Positions 54,504-63,092 are shown, counted from the stretch's first letter. The stretch: 64,000 bases of DNA from Ilyomonas sp965214235 (GCA_965214235.1 CBDCBH010000003.1:1240001-1304000), one strand, 5' to 3'. Program-made: numbers and translations. Notes: generated by a model not told the origin, from the sequence alone.

Positions 54504-56347
54504 TAACCCCTCATATTTTTCCCTTCCATAAAATTAATAAACGCTTTGTTCACTACGCGGTTGCCGCCGGGTGTTGGATAGTTTCCGGTAAAGTACCAGT
54601 CGCCCGTGTTGGTAGGGCAGCTATCATGCAAATCCTCAATGGTTTGATAAATCACCTGCACAGGAACATTCAAATCAGCAGGTGTAATCAGTTCAGCAAT
54701 TTTATCTGAAATCTCTTCCGTAGCAAACGGTTTGTAAATTTGTTTTACCGCATTTTCTGTATGCAGTTGGTTGTTACGCTGCATCTCTTTGCATTGCTCG
54801 TACAAGCATTGCAGTTTATTGTTCATGCCTCGCTCTTTTAATAAAGCGATGGCGGCACGAAATGCAATAAAATCGCCCAACTTACTCATATCAATGCCAT
54901 AGCAATCGGGATAGCGAATTTGCGGAGCAGAGGATACTACAACTATTTTCTTGGGCTGCAAACGCGATAGCATTTTCACAATGCTTTCTTTTAACGTAGT
55001 GCCTCGAACAATTGAATCATCAATTACAACAAGTGTATCGCTATCCCGCTTTACGGTACCATAAGTAATATCGTACACATGCTGCACCATCTCATTACGG
55101 CTCACATCTTCGGTAATAAATGTGCGCAGCTTTACATCTTTAATAGCAATCTTTTCCTGCCGTATTTTTCTGTTAATTAACTCGCGCAGGGCTTCTTCAT
55201 TCACATTGTTTCCCCAACTCATTATCTTTTGCACCTTTCGCAAATTCAGGTAATCTTCCATGCCCTTTACCAAGCCGTAAAAAGCCACTTCCGCCGTGTT
55301 GGGTATATAAGAAAAAATGGTGTTCTTTAAATCGTAACTAATGTTTTCCAGCACACGATTGCTTAAATGATAACCCAACGCAATGCGCTCTCTGTATATT
55401 TTTTCATCACTTCCACGACTAAAATAAATGCGTTCAAACGAGCAGGCTCTGCGCTCTTTTGGCTCCTGCACTTTATCTAAAACATAATTGCCTTTATCGT
55501 CCACAATTAAAGCGCAGGCAGGCATCAGTTCATGCACTTCATTTTCACCCACATTAAATGTTGTGCGAATACTGGCACGTTCGCTTGCGGCTACAATCAC
55601 TTCATCATCAATGTAATAATAAGCCGGACGAATGCCATGCGCATCGCGCGTTACAAACGAGTAACCGTTGCCCAGCAAACCGCCAATGGTGTAACCGCCG
55701 TCAAGTAGTGGCATTGCCTTTCGCAATACATTTAAAATATTCGGTTCGTTAGGATGCAGTTCATCTTCTTTCGATAAAAAATGATGGATCACTTCCAGCA
55801 TTGCGGCTAAGTCGCTCTGCTTTTGAAAATCGCCCGGATCCATGTTAATCAAATCAAACAATTCATCGGTATTCACCAAATTAAAATTGCCTGCCAGCGC
55901 CATGTTTTTACTTGGCATTAAATCGCGTTTAATAAAGGGATGGCAATATTCAACCATGTTTCGCCCCTGCGTTCCATAACGCAAATGCCCCAACAACAAC
56001 TCGCCCATAAACGGCAGATTTCCTTTCATTAAACCCGGATGCTTTTTTAATTCGGGCAGGTATTTTTCTATTTCATGAACTTCTTGCCCGATCTTAAAAA
56101 AGATGTCGGCAATCGGCTGCGGCGCATTGCTTCTCATGCGATACAAAAACGGATAGCCTGGCTCTACATTCACCTTAACGGTGGCAATGCCTGCACCATC
56201 CTGCCCGCGGTTGTGTTGCTTCTCCATCAGCAGATACAGCTTATTTAAGCCATACATAGCGGTGCCATACTTTTGAAGATAATACGAAAACGGTTTGCGA
56301 AGGCGAATGAAGGCTAAGCCACATTCATGTTTTATTTCGTCGCTCAT
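54500..56347 (-). CDS. Amidophosphoribosyltransferase-like enzyme (second Bacteroidota type)
   Basis: A 615-residue protein with a class II glutamine amidotransferase half and a phosphoribosyltransferase half. The PRPP loop is VVIDDSIVRGTT in the C-terminal half; the N-terminal half has KQHNRGQDGAGIATV and GHLRYGTQG. The presumed nucleophile Cys9 stands in HECGLAF, so eight residues must be removed or the N-terminus behaves differently from standard PurF. Bacteroidota often carry this longer paralogue besides a normal PurF. It would use glutamine and PRPP, but whether it makes the purine intermediate itself is uncertain. A -7 box TACATTTG lies 18 bp upstream. Confidence 0.85.
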   Translation of the reverse strand: MSDEIKHECGLAFIRLRKPFSYYLQKYGTAMYGLNKLYLLMEKQHNRGQDGAGIATVKVNVEPGYPFLYRMRSNAPQPIADIFFKIGQEVHEIEKYLPELKKHPGLMKGNLPFMGELLLGHLRYGTQGRNMVEYCHPFIKRDLMPSKNMALAGNFNLVNTDELFDLINMDPGDFQKQSDLAAMLEVIHHFLSKEDELHPNEPNILNVLRKAMPLLDGGYTIGGLLGNGYSFVTRDAHGIRPAYYYIDDEVIVAASERASIRTTFNVGENEVHELMPACALIVDDKGNYVLDKVQEPKERRACSFERIYFSRGSDEKIYRERIALGYHLSNRVLENISYDLKNTIFSYIPNTAEVAFYGLVKGMEDYLNLRKVQKIMSWGNNVNEEALRELINRKIRQEKIAIKDVKLRTFITEDVSRNEMVQHVYDITYGTVKRDSDTLVVIDDSIVRGTTLKESIVKMLSRLQPKKIVVVSSAPQIRYPDCYGIDMSKLGDFIAFRAAIALLKERGMNNKLQCLYEQCKEMQRNNQLHTENAVKQIYKPFATEEISDKIAELITPADLNVPVQVIYQTIEDLHDSCPTNTGDWYFTGNYPTPGGNRVVNKAFINFMEGKNMRGY

Positions 56348-56364
56348 TGTTGTGTAGGAAGGCG

Positions 56365-56372
56365 CAAATGTA
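56365..56372 (-). promoter_or_regulatory. -7 box of the PurF-like gene
   Basis: The minus strand reads TACATTTG, 18 bp before the start codon. Confidence 0.5.
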
Positions 56373-56612
56373 CAACACTATTTTTATGGCAGGATAGGAT
56401 GTGCGCAGTGTGTTGATTTTTTACAATGTATAAACATTCAACTTATAAAACGCGCAGTTTTTATTCAAAAGGCATGATAAGTAAATATAAATAAAAACAA
56501 AAGGCATTTCATAGCTGAAAAATTACCGTTCGTATCTTTTCCGGTAAAACAAAGCAATGCACTTTCTACTTTTACATTAGCATAAGCAATTGATAAAATT
56601 GCAAAAAAACAC
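56373..56612. other. Non-coding stretch between the PurF-like gene and the marC terminator
   Basis: AT-rich, holding one copy of the dispersed motif at 56492-56501. No RNA or frame recognised. Confidence 0.4.
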
Positions 56613-56634
56613 GTCCTTTCTTTTTAGAAGGGAC
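56613..56634 (-). terminator. Terminator of marC
   Basis: GTCCTTTCT (56613-56621) pairs with AGAAGGGAC (56626-56634) with a single G-U-type mismatch. On the minus strand it is followed by a T run. It lies 14 bp after the marC stop. Confidence 0.75.
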
Positions 56635-56647
56635 TTTTTTTGATTGG

Positions 56648-57229
56648 TTATTTTGCGCCAAACGCAGCTAAGTTACTACTGAAAATTTTTACCGCAATGG
56701 CAATTAAAATCACTCCGAAAAATTTACGTACAGCTATCAAACCGGCTTTTCCTAATAACCGTTCAATGTGGTTAAGAGAAAGCAAAACAAAATAAATAAT
56801 AAGGAGGTTAATACCGATGCCAATGAGAATAGGTAAATCGAGATAGTTGGCTTTGAGCGACATGATGGTGGTAAGCGTTCCGCTGCCCGCAATGGTTGGA
56901 AAAGCAACCGGCACAAAGATGCTGGCGCCGCCGCCACTATCGCCTTTAAATATTTCGTGCCCCAGCACCATTTCCAATCCCAATAAAAAAATAACTATGG
57001 AGCCGCCCACTGCAAACGAATGAACATCCAAACCCAAAACGCTTAAAAATTGTTTGCCTAAAAAGAGGAATAAAATCATCAGCGCACCAGATATTACTGT
57101 TGCCTGCAAGGCGTTAATATCACCGGTTCTTTCTTTTAATGAAATCAACAACGGAATAGAACCAACAACATCTATCACGGCGAATAGTGTAAACGTTATT
57201 GTTACCAGTTCGTTCAACTGAAAGTGCAT
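56648..57229 (-). CDS. MarC-family integral membrane protein
   Basis: A 193-residue protein with six membrane segments and the MarC pattern: FTLFAVIDVVGSIPLLISL at the N-terminus and VPVAFPTIAGSGTLTTIMSL in the middle, the two half-helix motifs of the family. Members are proposed small-molecule transporters, but function is not established. A -7 box TACCTTTG lies 17 bp upstream, next to a repeat array. Complete, and transcribed alone. Confidence 0.88.
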   Translation of the reverse strand: MHFQLNELVTITFTLFAVIDVVGSIPLLISLKERTGDINALQATVISGALMILFLFLGKQFLSVLGLDVHSFAVGGSIVIFLLGLEMVLGHEIFKGDSGGGASIFVPVAFPTIAGSGTLTTIMSLKANYLDLPILIGIGINLLIIYFVLLSLNHIERLLGKAGLIAVRKFFGVILIAIAVKIFSSNLAAFGAK

Positions 57230-57245
57230 TCGTTTGGTTTTGCTG

Positions 57246-57253
57246 CAAAGGTA
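57246..57253 (-). promoter_or_regulatory. -7 box of marC
   Basis: The minus strand reads TACCTTTG, 17 bp before the start. It abuts the repeat array at 57256-57329, so its -33 region lies inside the repeats. Confidence 0.5.
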
Positions 57254-57255
57254 GC

Positions 57256-57329
57256 AATAACGCTGTCAGGATTTAGTAACGCTATCAGTGAATAACGCTG
57301 TCAGGGTTTTAAACCCTGACAGCGTTATT
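57256..57329. repeat. Repeat array ending in a perfect 19-bp hairpin
   Basis: Three direct copies of a unit like ATAACGCTGTCAG start at about 57257, 57276 and 57292. The last is followed immediately by its inverted copy, giving arms 57291-57309 and 57311-57329 with a one-base spacer. The hairpin lies just after the TonB-receptor stop and probably ends its transcript. Confidence 0.75.
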
Positions 57330-57331
57330 TA

Positions 57332-59275
57332 TCAAAACGAAAACCGAACGCCTCCATTTAGTAAAAAAGGAATAGAATTGTATCCGTTCACATCGTAAAA
57401 CACAGTATTGAAAAGGTTTTGCGCCTGCGCAAACAACTTTATATTTTGCTTCAAATTATATTCGGCATACGCATTCAAAATGCAATAAGGCTTTAGTAAA
57501 ACATCGGGTGATAAATAACCGCCCACATCGTAACGCCTGCTTACGTATTTTGCCGAAAGCGAGATGTACAATGGCTTTATGGGCTTCACCGCTATCGTTG
57601 CATTGAGGCTGTTATCAGGTCTGCGCAATAAATAATGGTACGTGATGGTGTCTTTATCCGTAAGCCGGTTTTGCGAAGTTTCGCGCGGCGATAACAATGT
57701 ATAGTTCGTACTGAAACTTAACCAAGGCGTAGGTTTCAGAGTTATTTCCAGTTCAGCGCCATTCACTTTTTGTTTTACATAGTTGAAGTATTGAAACGAA
57801 ATATAATTGTAATCGATACCGTTTTTTATATCCCGATAAAAATAATCTGCCCGCACATTGAAGGTTTTCTTTTGCACCAAAATGCCGGCTTCGTAATTGG
57901 TTGATGTTTCTGCTTTTAAACTTTTATTTCCGCTGTACACATCAAACAACTGAAAAATGCCCGGCGCTTTATAACCGGTAGATGTACTGGCAAAAATTTT
58001 AAAGTTATTATTAATTTGATAAGAAGGATTGAAGGTGTAAGTAGTGTTGGTTCCGTAGATAGAATGATGGTTGATTCTGCCGCCGGCTTCAATGTTCAGT
58101 TTATCATTCATTCCTTTAAAAATAAAGGAAGCGTACGCTGATGTTTGATGAACGGAACGCGAAGTAACCGTATCGTTATAAGGACCAAAATCGCTCACCG
58201 AAATATACAGTTGATGATAAGCCGAAAAACGGTAATCGGCACCGGCAATGAGCGTAATGTTTTTAGTTATTATAACGTTGCCATACAATTCAGCAAACTG
58301 GTTGAAGCCTGCATAATGATTGTTTTCAAAAATGATATTTGTTTTGTCTAAGCTATCATTCAAATAATGCCTTCTCATTTCGCTGTATTGATAGTTTCCT
58401 GTAACACTAAAGTTTGTTTTTTTAAAAGTAAAGCCACCACCGCCCATAAAAGATTTGTTGTGAAGCGAATCGTCTTTATCATCGGTAAAAGCGCCGGCGT
58501 CAATGCCAGCCTTGTAACGACTATACAAAGCGAATGTTTTAAAACTTAAGGCTTGTGTAGCCTGATAAGAAACCTGCGCATTTACAGACTGGCCACTGTA
58601 ACCATCGCTATCAAATTTTTTATTCGGATTGTGCAAAGTATCGGTTGCCGAAGAAAAGCCGCTGGTATGCATTTGCGAGTATCGTGCGGTGTAACTCCAT
58701 TTGTTCCATTTTCCATACAACTGCGCACTGCCGTTGATTGTTCCATAGTTGCCCCCGCTTACCATTGCGTTGCCGTTAAAAGGCTTGGTAACGTTTTGTT
58801 TTGTTGTAATAATATTAATAACGCCCGCCACTGCATCGCTGCCGTATAGTGTTGATTGAGCGCCTCTGCAAATTTCAATTCGTTCTACATCGTTTAGTAA
58901 AAGCAAATTCAAATCAAACTCATTGTTAATCATTGAAGGGTCGTTTACAGGAATGCCATCTAACAAAATTAATGTTCTTCCCGAAGCTGCGCCACGCATA
59001 TAAACTGTTTGCACGGAACCTTGGTTATTCAATGCTCCGTTAATAATAATGCCCGCTTGTTCGTTTAATAATTGCGATAGCGTTTTGCCGCTGCTTTTCT
59101 CAATTACTTCTTTGTTAATAACGGAAACAACTTTGCCGGTGGTGGTTTGTTTTTGCTCCATTTTGTTAGCAGTAACAACAACTTCATTCAACCGATTATA
59201 AACCGTGTCCTGTGCAAAAAGTAAGTGTTGAAATAAAAGAAAAGAAGATAGAAATAAAGCAATTTTTTTGTTCAT
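57332..59275 (-). CDS. TonB-dependent outer-membrane receptor (BtuB-like)
   Basis: A 647-residue receptor: signal peptide (to LFAQ), plug domain with LNEVVVTANKMEQ, LLNEQAGIIINGALNNQGSVQTVYMRGAASGRTLILLDGIPVND and IEICRGAQSTLYGSDAVAGVINI, then a 22-strand barrel ending in a terminal Phe (GGVRFSF). Its gene is preceded by a cobalamin riboswitch, which indicates uptake of vitamin B12 or a related corrinoid. The usual partner genes for the inner membrane (BtuCDF) are not in this window. Complete. Confidence 0.93.
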   Translation of the reverse strand: MNKKIALFLSSFLLFQHLLFAQDTVYNRLNEVVVTANKMEQKQTTTGKVVSVINKEVIEKSSGKTLSQLLNEQAGIIINGALNNQGSVQTVYMRGAASGRTLILLDGIPVNDPSMINNEFDLNLLLLNDVERIEICRGAQSTLYGSDAVAGVINIITTKQNVTKPFNGNAMVSGGNYGTINGSAQLYGKWNKWSYTARYSQMHTSGFSSATDTLHNPNKKFDSDGYSGQSVNAQVSYQATQALSFKTFALYSRYKAGIDAGAFTDDKDDSLHNKSFMGGGGFTFKKTNFSVTGNYQYSEMRRHYLNDSLDKTNIIFENNHYAGFNQFAELYGNVIITKNITLIAGADYRFSAYHQLYISVSDFGPYNDTVTSRSVHQTSAYASFIFKGMNDKLNIEAGGRINHHSIYGTNTTYTFNPSYQINNNFKIFASTSTGYKAPGIFQLFDVYSGNKSLKAETSTNYEAGILVQKKTFNVRADYFYRDIKNGIDYNYISFQYFNYVKQKVNGAELEITLKPTPWLSFSTNYTLLSPRETSQNRLTDKDTITYHYLLRRPDNSLNATIAVKPIKPLYISLSAKYVSRRYDVGGYLSPDVLLKPYCILNAYAEYNLKQNIKLFAQAQNLFNTVFYDVNGYNSIPFLLNGGVRFSF

Positions 59276-59436
59276 AGCTCACTTGTTTTAAAATGAATGG
59301 TGAGCTTTCAGAACGAAGAAAGAGATGAAAATGAACCGCATTGCTATAAGTGTTTCGCATTTATAAAATGGTCAACAACTTACTAACAGAAGGCAGTTAC
59401 ATCTCCGGCTTTTCGTCCCGAAAGCGAAGAAATTAT

Positions 59437-59640
59437 GTTCACCTGGCAGGTCTTCTGGCTTGTCGCATTTTCAAACTGCCTTCCCATGAAATATACTTTC
59501 GCAGTGGCAAATAAATATTTGAAAAACTTCCCAAACGCAATGGGAGCGCGACTTACAGCTACGGGGATAGCGCCGGATTTTCACACGGACTTCCCTTTTA
59601 ATCAAAGCAAAAATTACTTCCTGCTTCAAACCAAATGAGG
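59437..59640 (-). ncRNA. Cobalamin riboswitch controlling the TonB receptor gene
   Basis: On the minus strand the segment shows the conserved B12 element pieces in order: AAAAGGGAAGTCCG, GTGAAAATCCGGCGCT, CCCCGTAGCTGTAAG, then GCCACTGCG, GGGAAGG and finally AAGCCAGAAGACCTGCC. The 5' end lies near 59640 and the 3' end near 59437, about 160 bp before the receptor start. When cobalamin binds, expression of the receptor is expected to drop. Confidence 0.93.
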
Positions 59641-59701
59641 CACAAAAGTGAGGTTAGTATTCTATTGCATCCAAATTATTTTTGAAATCATTTTTTGATA
59701 A

Positions 59702-59738
59702 CTAAATTATTTAGTATTTATTTTGCTAAATAATTTAG
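59702..59738. promoter_or_regulatory. Pair of palindromic operator-like sites
   Basis: CTAAATTATTTAG (59702-59714) and CTAAATAATTTAG (59726-59738) are near-identical palindromes with centres 24 bp apart. They lie between the riboswitch-controlled receptor (minus) and the LigT gene (plus). This is the look of a repressor site pair (MarR-like); no regulator gene is adjacent. Confidence 0.5.
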
Positions 59739-59771
59739 TTATTTATTTATTCACCAATTAAAAACTATTGT

Positions 59772-60410
59772 ATGCAGATCGTTGAGGAGAAGACGCGTAA
59801 CATCACCATTTCCAAAGTGCTGGCTGGTTATTCTACAGCCGAATATTTATTAGTGGTAACACCGCGTCAGGATTTGTGGCAAACCATTATGGATATTAAG
59901 TTTGACTTTGCCAATAAGTACAAACATCCGATGGCTTCTTATACGAAGCCGCATCTTACTTTACTTAAATTTTATCAAGCTGAAATTAATGAAGGTTTAT
60001 TTGTAAGAAAATTTGATCGCATTTGTGCAAGACAATCTTCGATTAAAATAGAGCTAAAAAACTTTGGAACGTTTATATCGCATACTATCTATATAAATGT
60101 AACTACTAAAGTGCCGATTGTGAATTTAGTAAAAGCTTTGAAAGAAGCGCAGCCATTGCTGAAGTACGATGCCAACATTAAACCATATTTTATTAACGAT
60201 CCTCATATAACAATTGCCCGGCAGTTGGTACCCTGGCAACATGAAAAAGCATGGCTCGAATACAGCCATTCTTCTTTTACGGGTCGTTTTATCGCTTCTA
60301 AAATAACGTTGCTGAAACGCAGGGTTGGCAACAAAACTTACCAAACCGTAAAAGATTTTCCCTTTCAAAATCTTCCGCCTGATGCAGTTCAGGTATCCTT
60401 GTTTGGATAA
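59772..60410 (+). CDS. 2'-5' RNA ligase-like phosphoesterase (LigT/2H family)
   Basis: A 212-residue 2H phosphoesterase with two HxT motifs: KPHLTLLKF near residue 57 and DPHITIARQ near 140. These proteins cut or make 2'-5' linkages or open cyclic phosphates in RNA or nucleotides. The end is basic, with KSLLKRR-like text, and fits RNA binding. It lies 72 bp before a radical SAM gene of the PA0069 type, with a short tandem repeat in between, and downstream of an operator-like pair. Function in this organism is not known. Confidence 0.82.
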   Translation: MQIVEEKTRNITISKVLAGYSTAEYLLVVTPRQDLWQTIMDIKFDFANKYKHPMASYTKPHLTLLKFYQAEINEGLFVRKFDRICARQSSIKIELKNFGTFISHTIYINVTTKVPIVNLVKALKEAQPLLKYDANIKPYFINDPHITIARQLVPWQHEKAWLEYSHSSFTGRFIASKITLLKRRVGNKTYQTVKDFPFQNLPPDAVQVSLFG

Positions 60411-60417
60411 CTTATCT

Positions 60418-60466
60418 ATTCACTATTCACCATTCACTATTCACTTTTCACCATTCACTATTCACT
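60418..60466 (+). repeat. Short tandem repeat of TTCACTA/TTCACCA units
   Basis: About seven units of roughly 7 bp (TTCACTA, TTCACCA, TTCACTT) in one block between the LigT and radical SAM genes. It ends 16 bp before the start codon of the latter, close enough to affect translation if the copy number changes. Confidence 0.6.
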
Positions 60467-60482
60467 ATAAAACCAACTACCA

Positions 60483-61565
60483 ATGAACCAGGATGAAGAT
60501 GACATTCAAAGCTCGGATACCTATAAAAAGGGCAGAGGAGCACAGTTTAATACCACAAATAAATTTATCATCAATGAGCGAACACAAGAACATACAGAAG
60601 GCATTGATGACTGGCTAGAATCAACGGTTCGCACGCAGTTTATTGATATAGATGCAAAGACGATTGTAAACAAAGTAGAAAGCCCTGATGTGGGCATGAT
60701 GTTCAGTATGAATCCTTATCAGGGATGTGAGCACGGCTGCATTTATTGTTATGCAAGAAACTCGTTTGAATACTGGGGTTACAGCGCAGGTATTGATTTT
60801 GAAACCAAGATTTTAATAAAGAAAAATGCGCCCCATTTGCTGCGCAAATTTTTAATGAATCCGAAGTGGGAATGTGTGCCGATAAGCCTGTCTGGCAACA
60901 CCGATTGTTATCAGCCGGCCGAAAGAAAATATCGTATTACAAGGCAATTGCTGGAAGTGTGTTTGGAGTTTAATCAACCGGTTGGCATCATTACAAAAAA
61001 TGCAGGGATTTTAAGAGATAAAGATGTGCTGGTAAAAATGGCGAAGAAAAATTTAGTAAGCATTTTGGTGTCCATCACTTCGTTTCAAGATGACTTGCGC
61101 CGCGTTATGGAACCACGCACCACAACCGGAAAGCAACGATTAAAAGTAATACAAGAATTGAGCAATGAAGGTGTACGCATGGGTGTGATGTTAGGACCCA
61201 TGATACCCGGTTTAAATGAACACGAAATGCAGCGGATTATGAAAGCAGCCAGCGAAAATGGAGCTACATTTTCAACTTATACTTTCATCCGTTTGAATGG
61301 CGCAATTAAGCTATTGTTTCATGACTGGTTGTATAAAAATTTTCCTGACCGCGCTGATAAAGTCTGGCACCTGATTCAGAATGCCCACGATGGTAAAGTG
61401 AATGATAGCCGCTGGGGCGTGCGAATGCGTGGTGAAGGACCGATAAGCGATTTGGTGAGGCAGCAGTTTATTAAATATAACAAGCTGTACCATTTGAATG
61501 ATGAACGTTGGGACTTGGATTGCACGCAGTTTAAAAGACCAGGTGACCAAGGCAAATTGTTTTAA
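60483..61565 (+). CDS. PA0069-family radical SAM protein
   Basis: A 360-residue radical SAM enzyme. The 4Fe-4S motif is CEHGCIYC (C-x3-C-x2-C) in MNPYQGCEHGCIYCYARNS near residue 80, followed by SLSGNTDCYQPAERKYRITR and GIITKNAGILRD, conserved blocks of the PA0069/Rv2578c group. The group has no confirmed reaction, but some members are near DNA or RNA repair genes, and this one lies next to a LigT gene. The C-terminal part ends in a Trp/Asp-rich segment. Complete. Confidence 0.88.
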   Translation: MNQDEDDIQSSDTYKKGRGAQFNTTNKFIINERTQEHTEGIDDWLESTVRTQFIDIDAKTIVNKVESPDVGMMFSMNPYQGCEHGCIYCYARNSFEYWGYSAGIDFETKILIKKNAPHLLRKFLMNPKWECVPISLSGNTDCYQPAERKYRITRQLLEVCLEFNQPVGIITKNAGILRDKDVLVKMAKKNLVSILVSITSFQDDLRRVMEPRTTTGKQRLKVIQELSNEGVRMGVMLGPMIPGLNEHEMQRIMKAASENGATFSTYTFIRLNGAIKLLFHDWLYKNFPDRADKVWHLIQNAHDGKVNDSRWGVRMRGEGPISDLVRQQFIKYNKLYHLNDERWDLDCTQFKRPGDQGKLF

Positions 61566-61736
61566 AAAGATGTACGATATAAAATGTTTGTAGTATCATC
61601 TTATGATCGGTTAGCTTTAAGAACTTACTGCTTTAATTGAAAGGTTTGTTTTTATTCCAAAATTCATTCTGTTCGGTTTTCAAAAGCACGCTTTTTTATT
61701 CTTTACTTTGCCTCTTTAAAAACATTTATTTGCTGT

Positions 61737-62903
61737 ATGAAAACACGATATCTTCTTTCTTTTTTACTCCTGCTAAACGTCTTCATCATGGCTTGTAATA
61801 ACGGCACTACCGATAACAAAACAACGGCATCAGCCGATAGCACACAGGCACCTAAACCTGGTATTACATCAACCGGTTGGGGAACGTTTGATGGCAAGCC
61901 GGTTCATCTCTTTACACTAACCAACACTAATGGTGTGCAGGTAAAAATTTCTGACTATGGCGGTACTATTACATCCTTCATTGCACCTGATAAAAATGGC
62001 AAGAATAGCAGCATTGTAATTGGTTTTGATAGCTTAAGTAAATACACAGCCGGCGTTCCTTACTTTGGTGCCACAGTTGGCAGGTACGGCAACCGCATTG
62101 CTAAAGGAAAATTTACGGTGGATGGCAAAACCTATTCTTTAGCTGTGAACAACGGGCAGAACCATTTGCATGGCGGAAAAAAGGGCTTTGATAAACAAGT
62201 GTGGATGGTTTCTGATACTGCATCGGGCAAGCCGCAGGTAACACTAACTTATGTAAGCAAAGATGGTGAAGAAGGCTACCCTGGTAATCTTACCTCTCAC
62301 GTAACATTTACACTTACCGATGATAACCGTTTGCGCATTGAATACACGGCAACTACCGATAAAGCAACGCCGCTCAATCTTACTAACCACAGCTATTTTA
62401 ACTTAACCGGCGATGTAAGTAACACAGTATTAAATCATTCGGTAATGATAGATGCCGATCGTTATACACCGGTTGATACAACGCTGATTCCAACCGGGCA
62501 ATTAGCGCCTGTAAAAGGTACACCTTTTGATTTTATAACGCCGCATTTAATTGGTGAGCGCATTAAACAGATACCGAGTAAACCGGTTGGTTACGACCAT
62601 AATTTTGTGCTAAATAAAAAAGATACCAGCCTTACCAAAGTAGCAGAAGTAACCGATAGTATTAGCGGCAGGAAGCTGGAAGTGTTTACCACACAGCCGG
62701 GTTTGCAGTTTTACAGTGGCAATTTTTTAGATGGCTCTATCAAAACATCGGCAGGCAAGCCTATTAATCAATATGCGGCCTTTTGCATGGAAACACAGCA
62801 TTTTCCCAACTCACCCAATACACCGTCTTTTCCAACAACCATATTGCAACCCGGGCGAACGTATCATAACATAACCGAGTATAAAATTTCGGTGAGCAAG
62901 TAA
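61737..62903 (+). CDS. Aldose 1-epimerase (galactose mutarotase), lipoprotein
   Basis: A 388-residue protein with a lipoprotein signal (FIMAC at about residue 20) and a GalM fold. The sugar-handling residues are in GRYGNRIAKGKF, NNGQNHLHGGKKGFD (His), LNLTNHSYFNLTG (His) and GLQFYSGNFLDG (Glu/Gln pocket). It interconverts alpha and beta forms of aldoses; the lipid anchor places it in the periplasm. Length is normal, and it is followed by a strong terminator. Confidence 0.92.
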   Translation: MKTRYLLSFLLLLNVFIMACNNGTTDNKTTASADSTQAPKPGITSTGWGTFDGKPVHLFTLTNTNGVQVKISDYGGTITSFIAPDKNGKNSSIVIGFDSLSKYTAGVPYFGATVGRYGNRIAKGKFTVDGKTYSLAVNNGQNHLHGGKKGFDKQVWMVSDTASGKPQVTLTYVSKDGEEGYPGNLTSHVTFTLTDDNRLRIEYTATTDKATPLNLTNHSYFNLTGDVSNTVLNHSVMIDADRYTPVDTTLIPTGQLAPVKGTPFDFITPHLIGERIKQIPSKPVGYDHNFVLNKKDTSLTKVAEVTDSISGRKLEVFTTQPGLQFYSGNFLDGSIKTSAGKPINQYAAFCMETQHFPNSPNTPSFPTTILQPGRTYHNITEYKISVSK

Positions 62904-62922
62904 GCTGCAAACCAACTAAGCA

Positions 62923-62954
62923 AAAGCGGGTAAGAAAACTCTTACCCGCTTTTT
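62923..62954 (+). terminator. Terminator of the mutarotase gene
   Basis: A perfect 14-bp stem, AAAAGCGGGTAAGA and its complement (62923-62936, 62941-62954), with a 4-base loop and then T's, 20 bp after the stop. Confidence 0.9.
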
Positions 62955-63092
62955 TCTACAAAAGAAATTTGAAGCAATAGCTATATTCTTATCATCAAAA
63001 CATCAGAATTGCTTTAGTAAGGTAAGCCTTGGCTAATTATTGTATTCTATCTTATCTTTTACAACTAAAAACCATTACTTTTATTTACTGAT

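Noticed and set aside
54500..56347. Reading the PurF-like protein as standard PurF with Cys at position 2
   Set aside because: The presumed nucleophile is Cys9 after MSDEIKHE, so the short-propeptide or paralogue form fits better and the gene symbol was left blank.
57291..57329. Treating the marC-side hairpin as another RAYT REP element
   Set aside because: Its core (AACGCTGTCAGGG) shares nothing with GGTCGGGATT from the RAYT locus.
59435..59638. A 67-codon plus-strand frame over the riboswitch
   Set aside because: The bases are explained by the conserved cobalamin riboswitch on the minus strand.
60418..60466. Possible CRISPR-like array
   Set aside because: The units are only about 7 bp, contiguous and without spacers; it is a simple tandem repeat.
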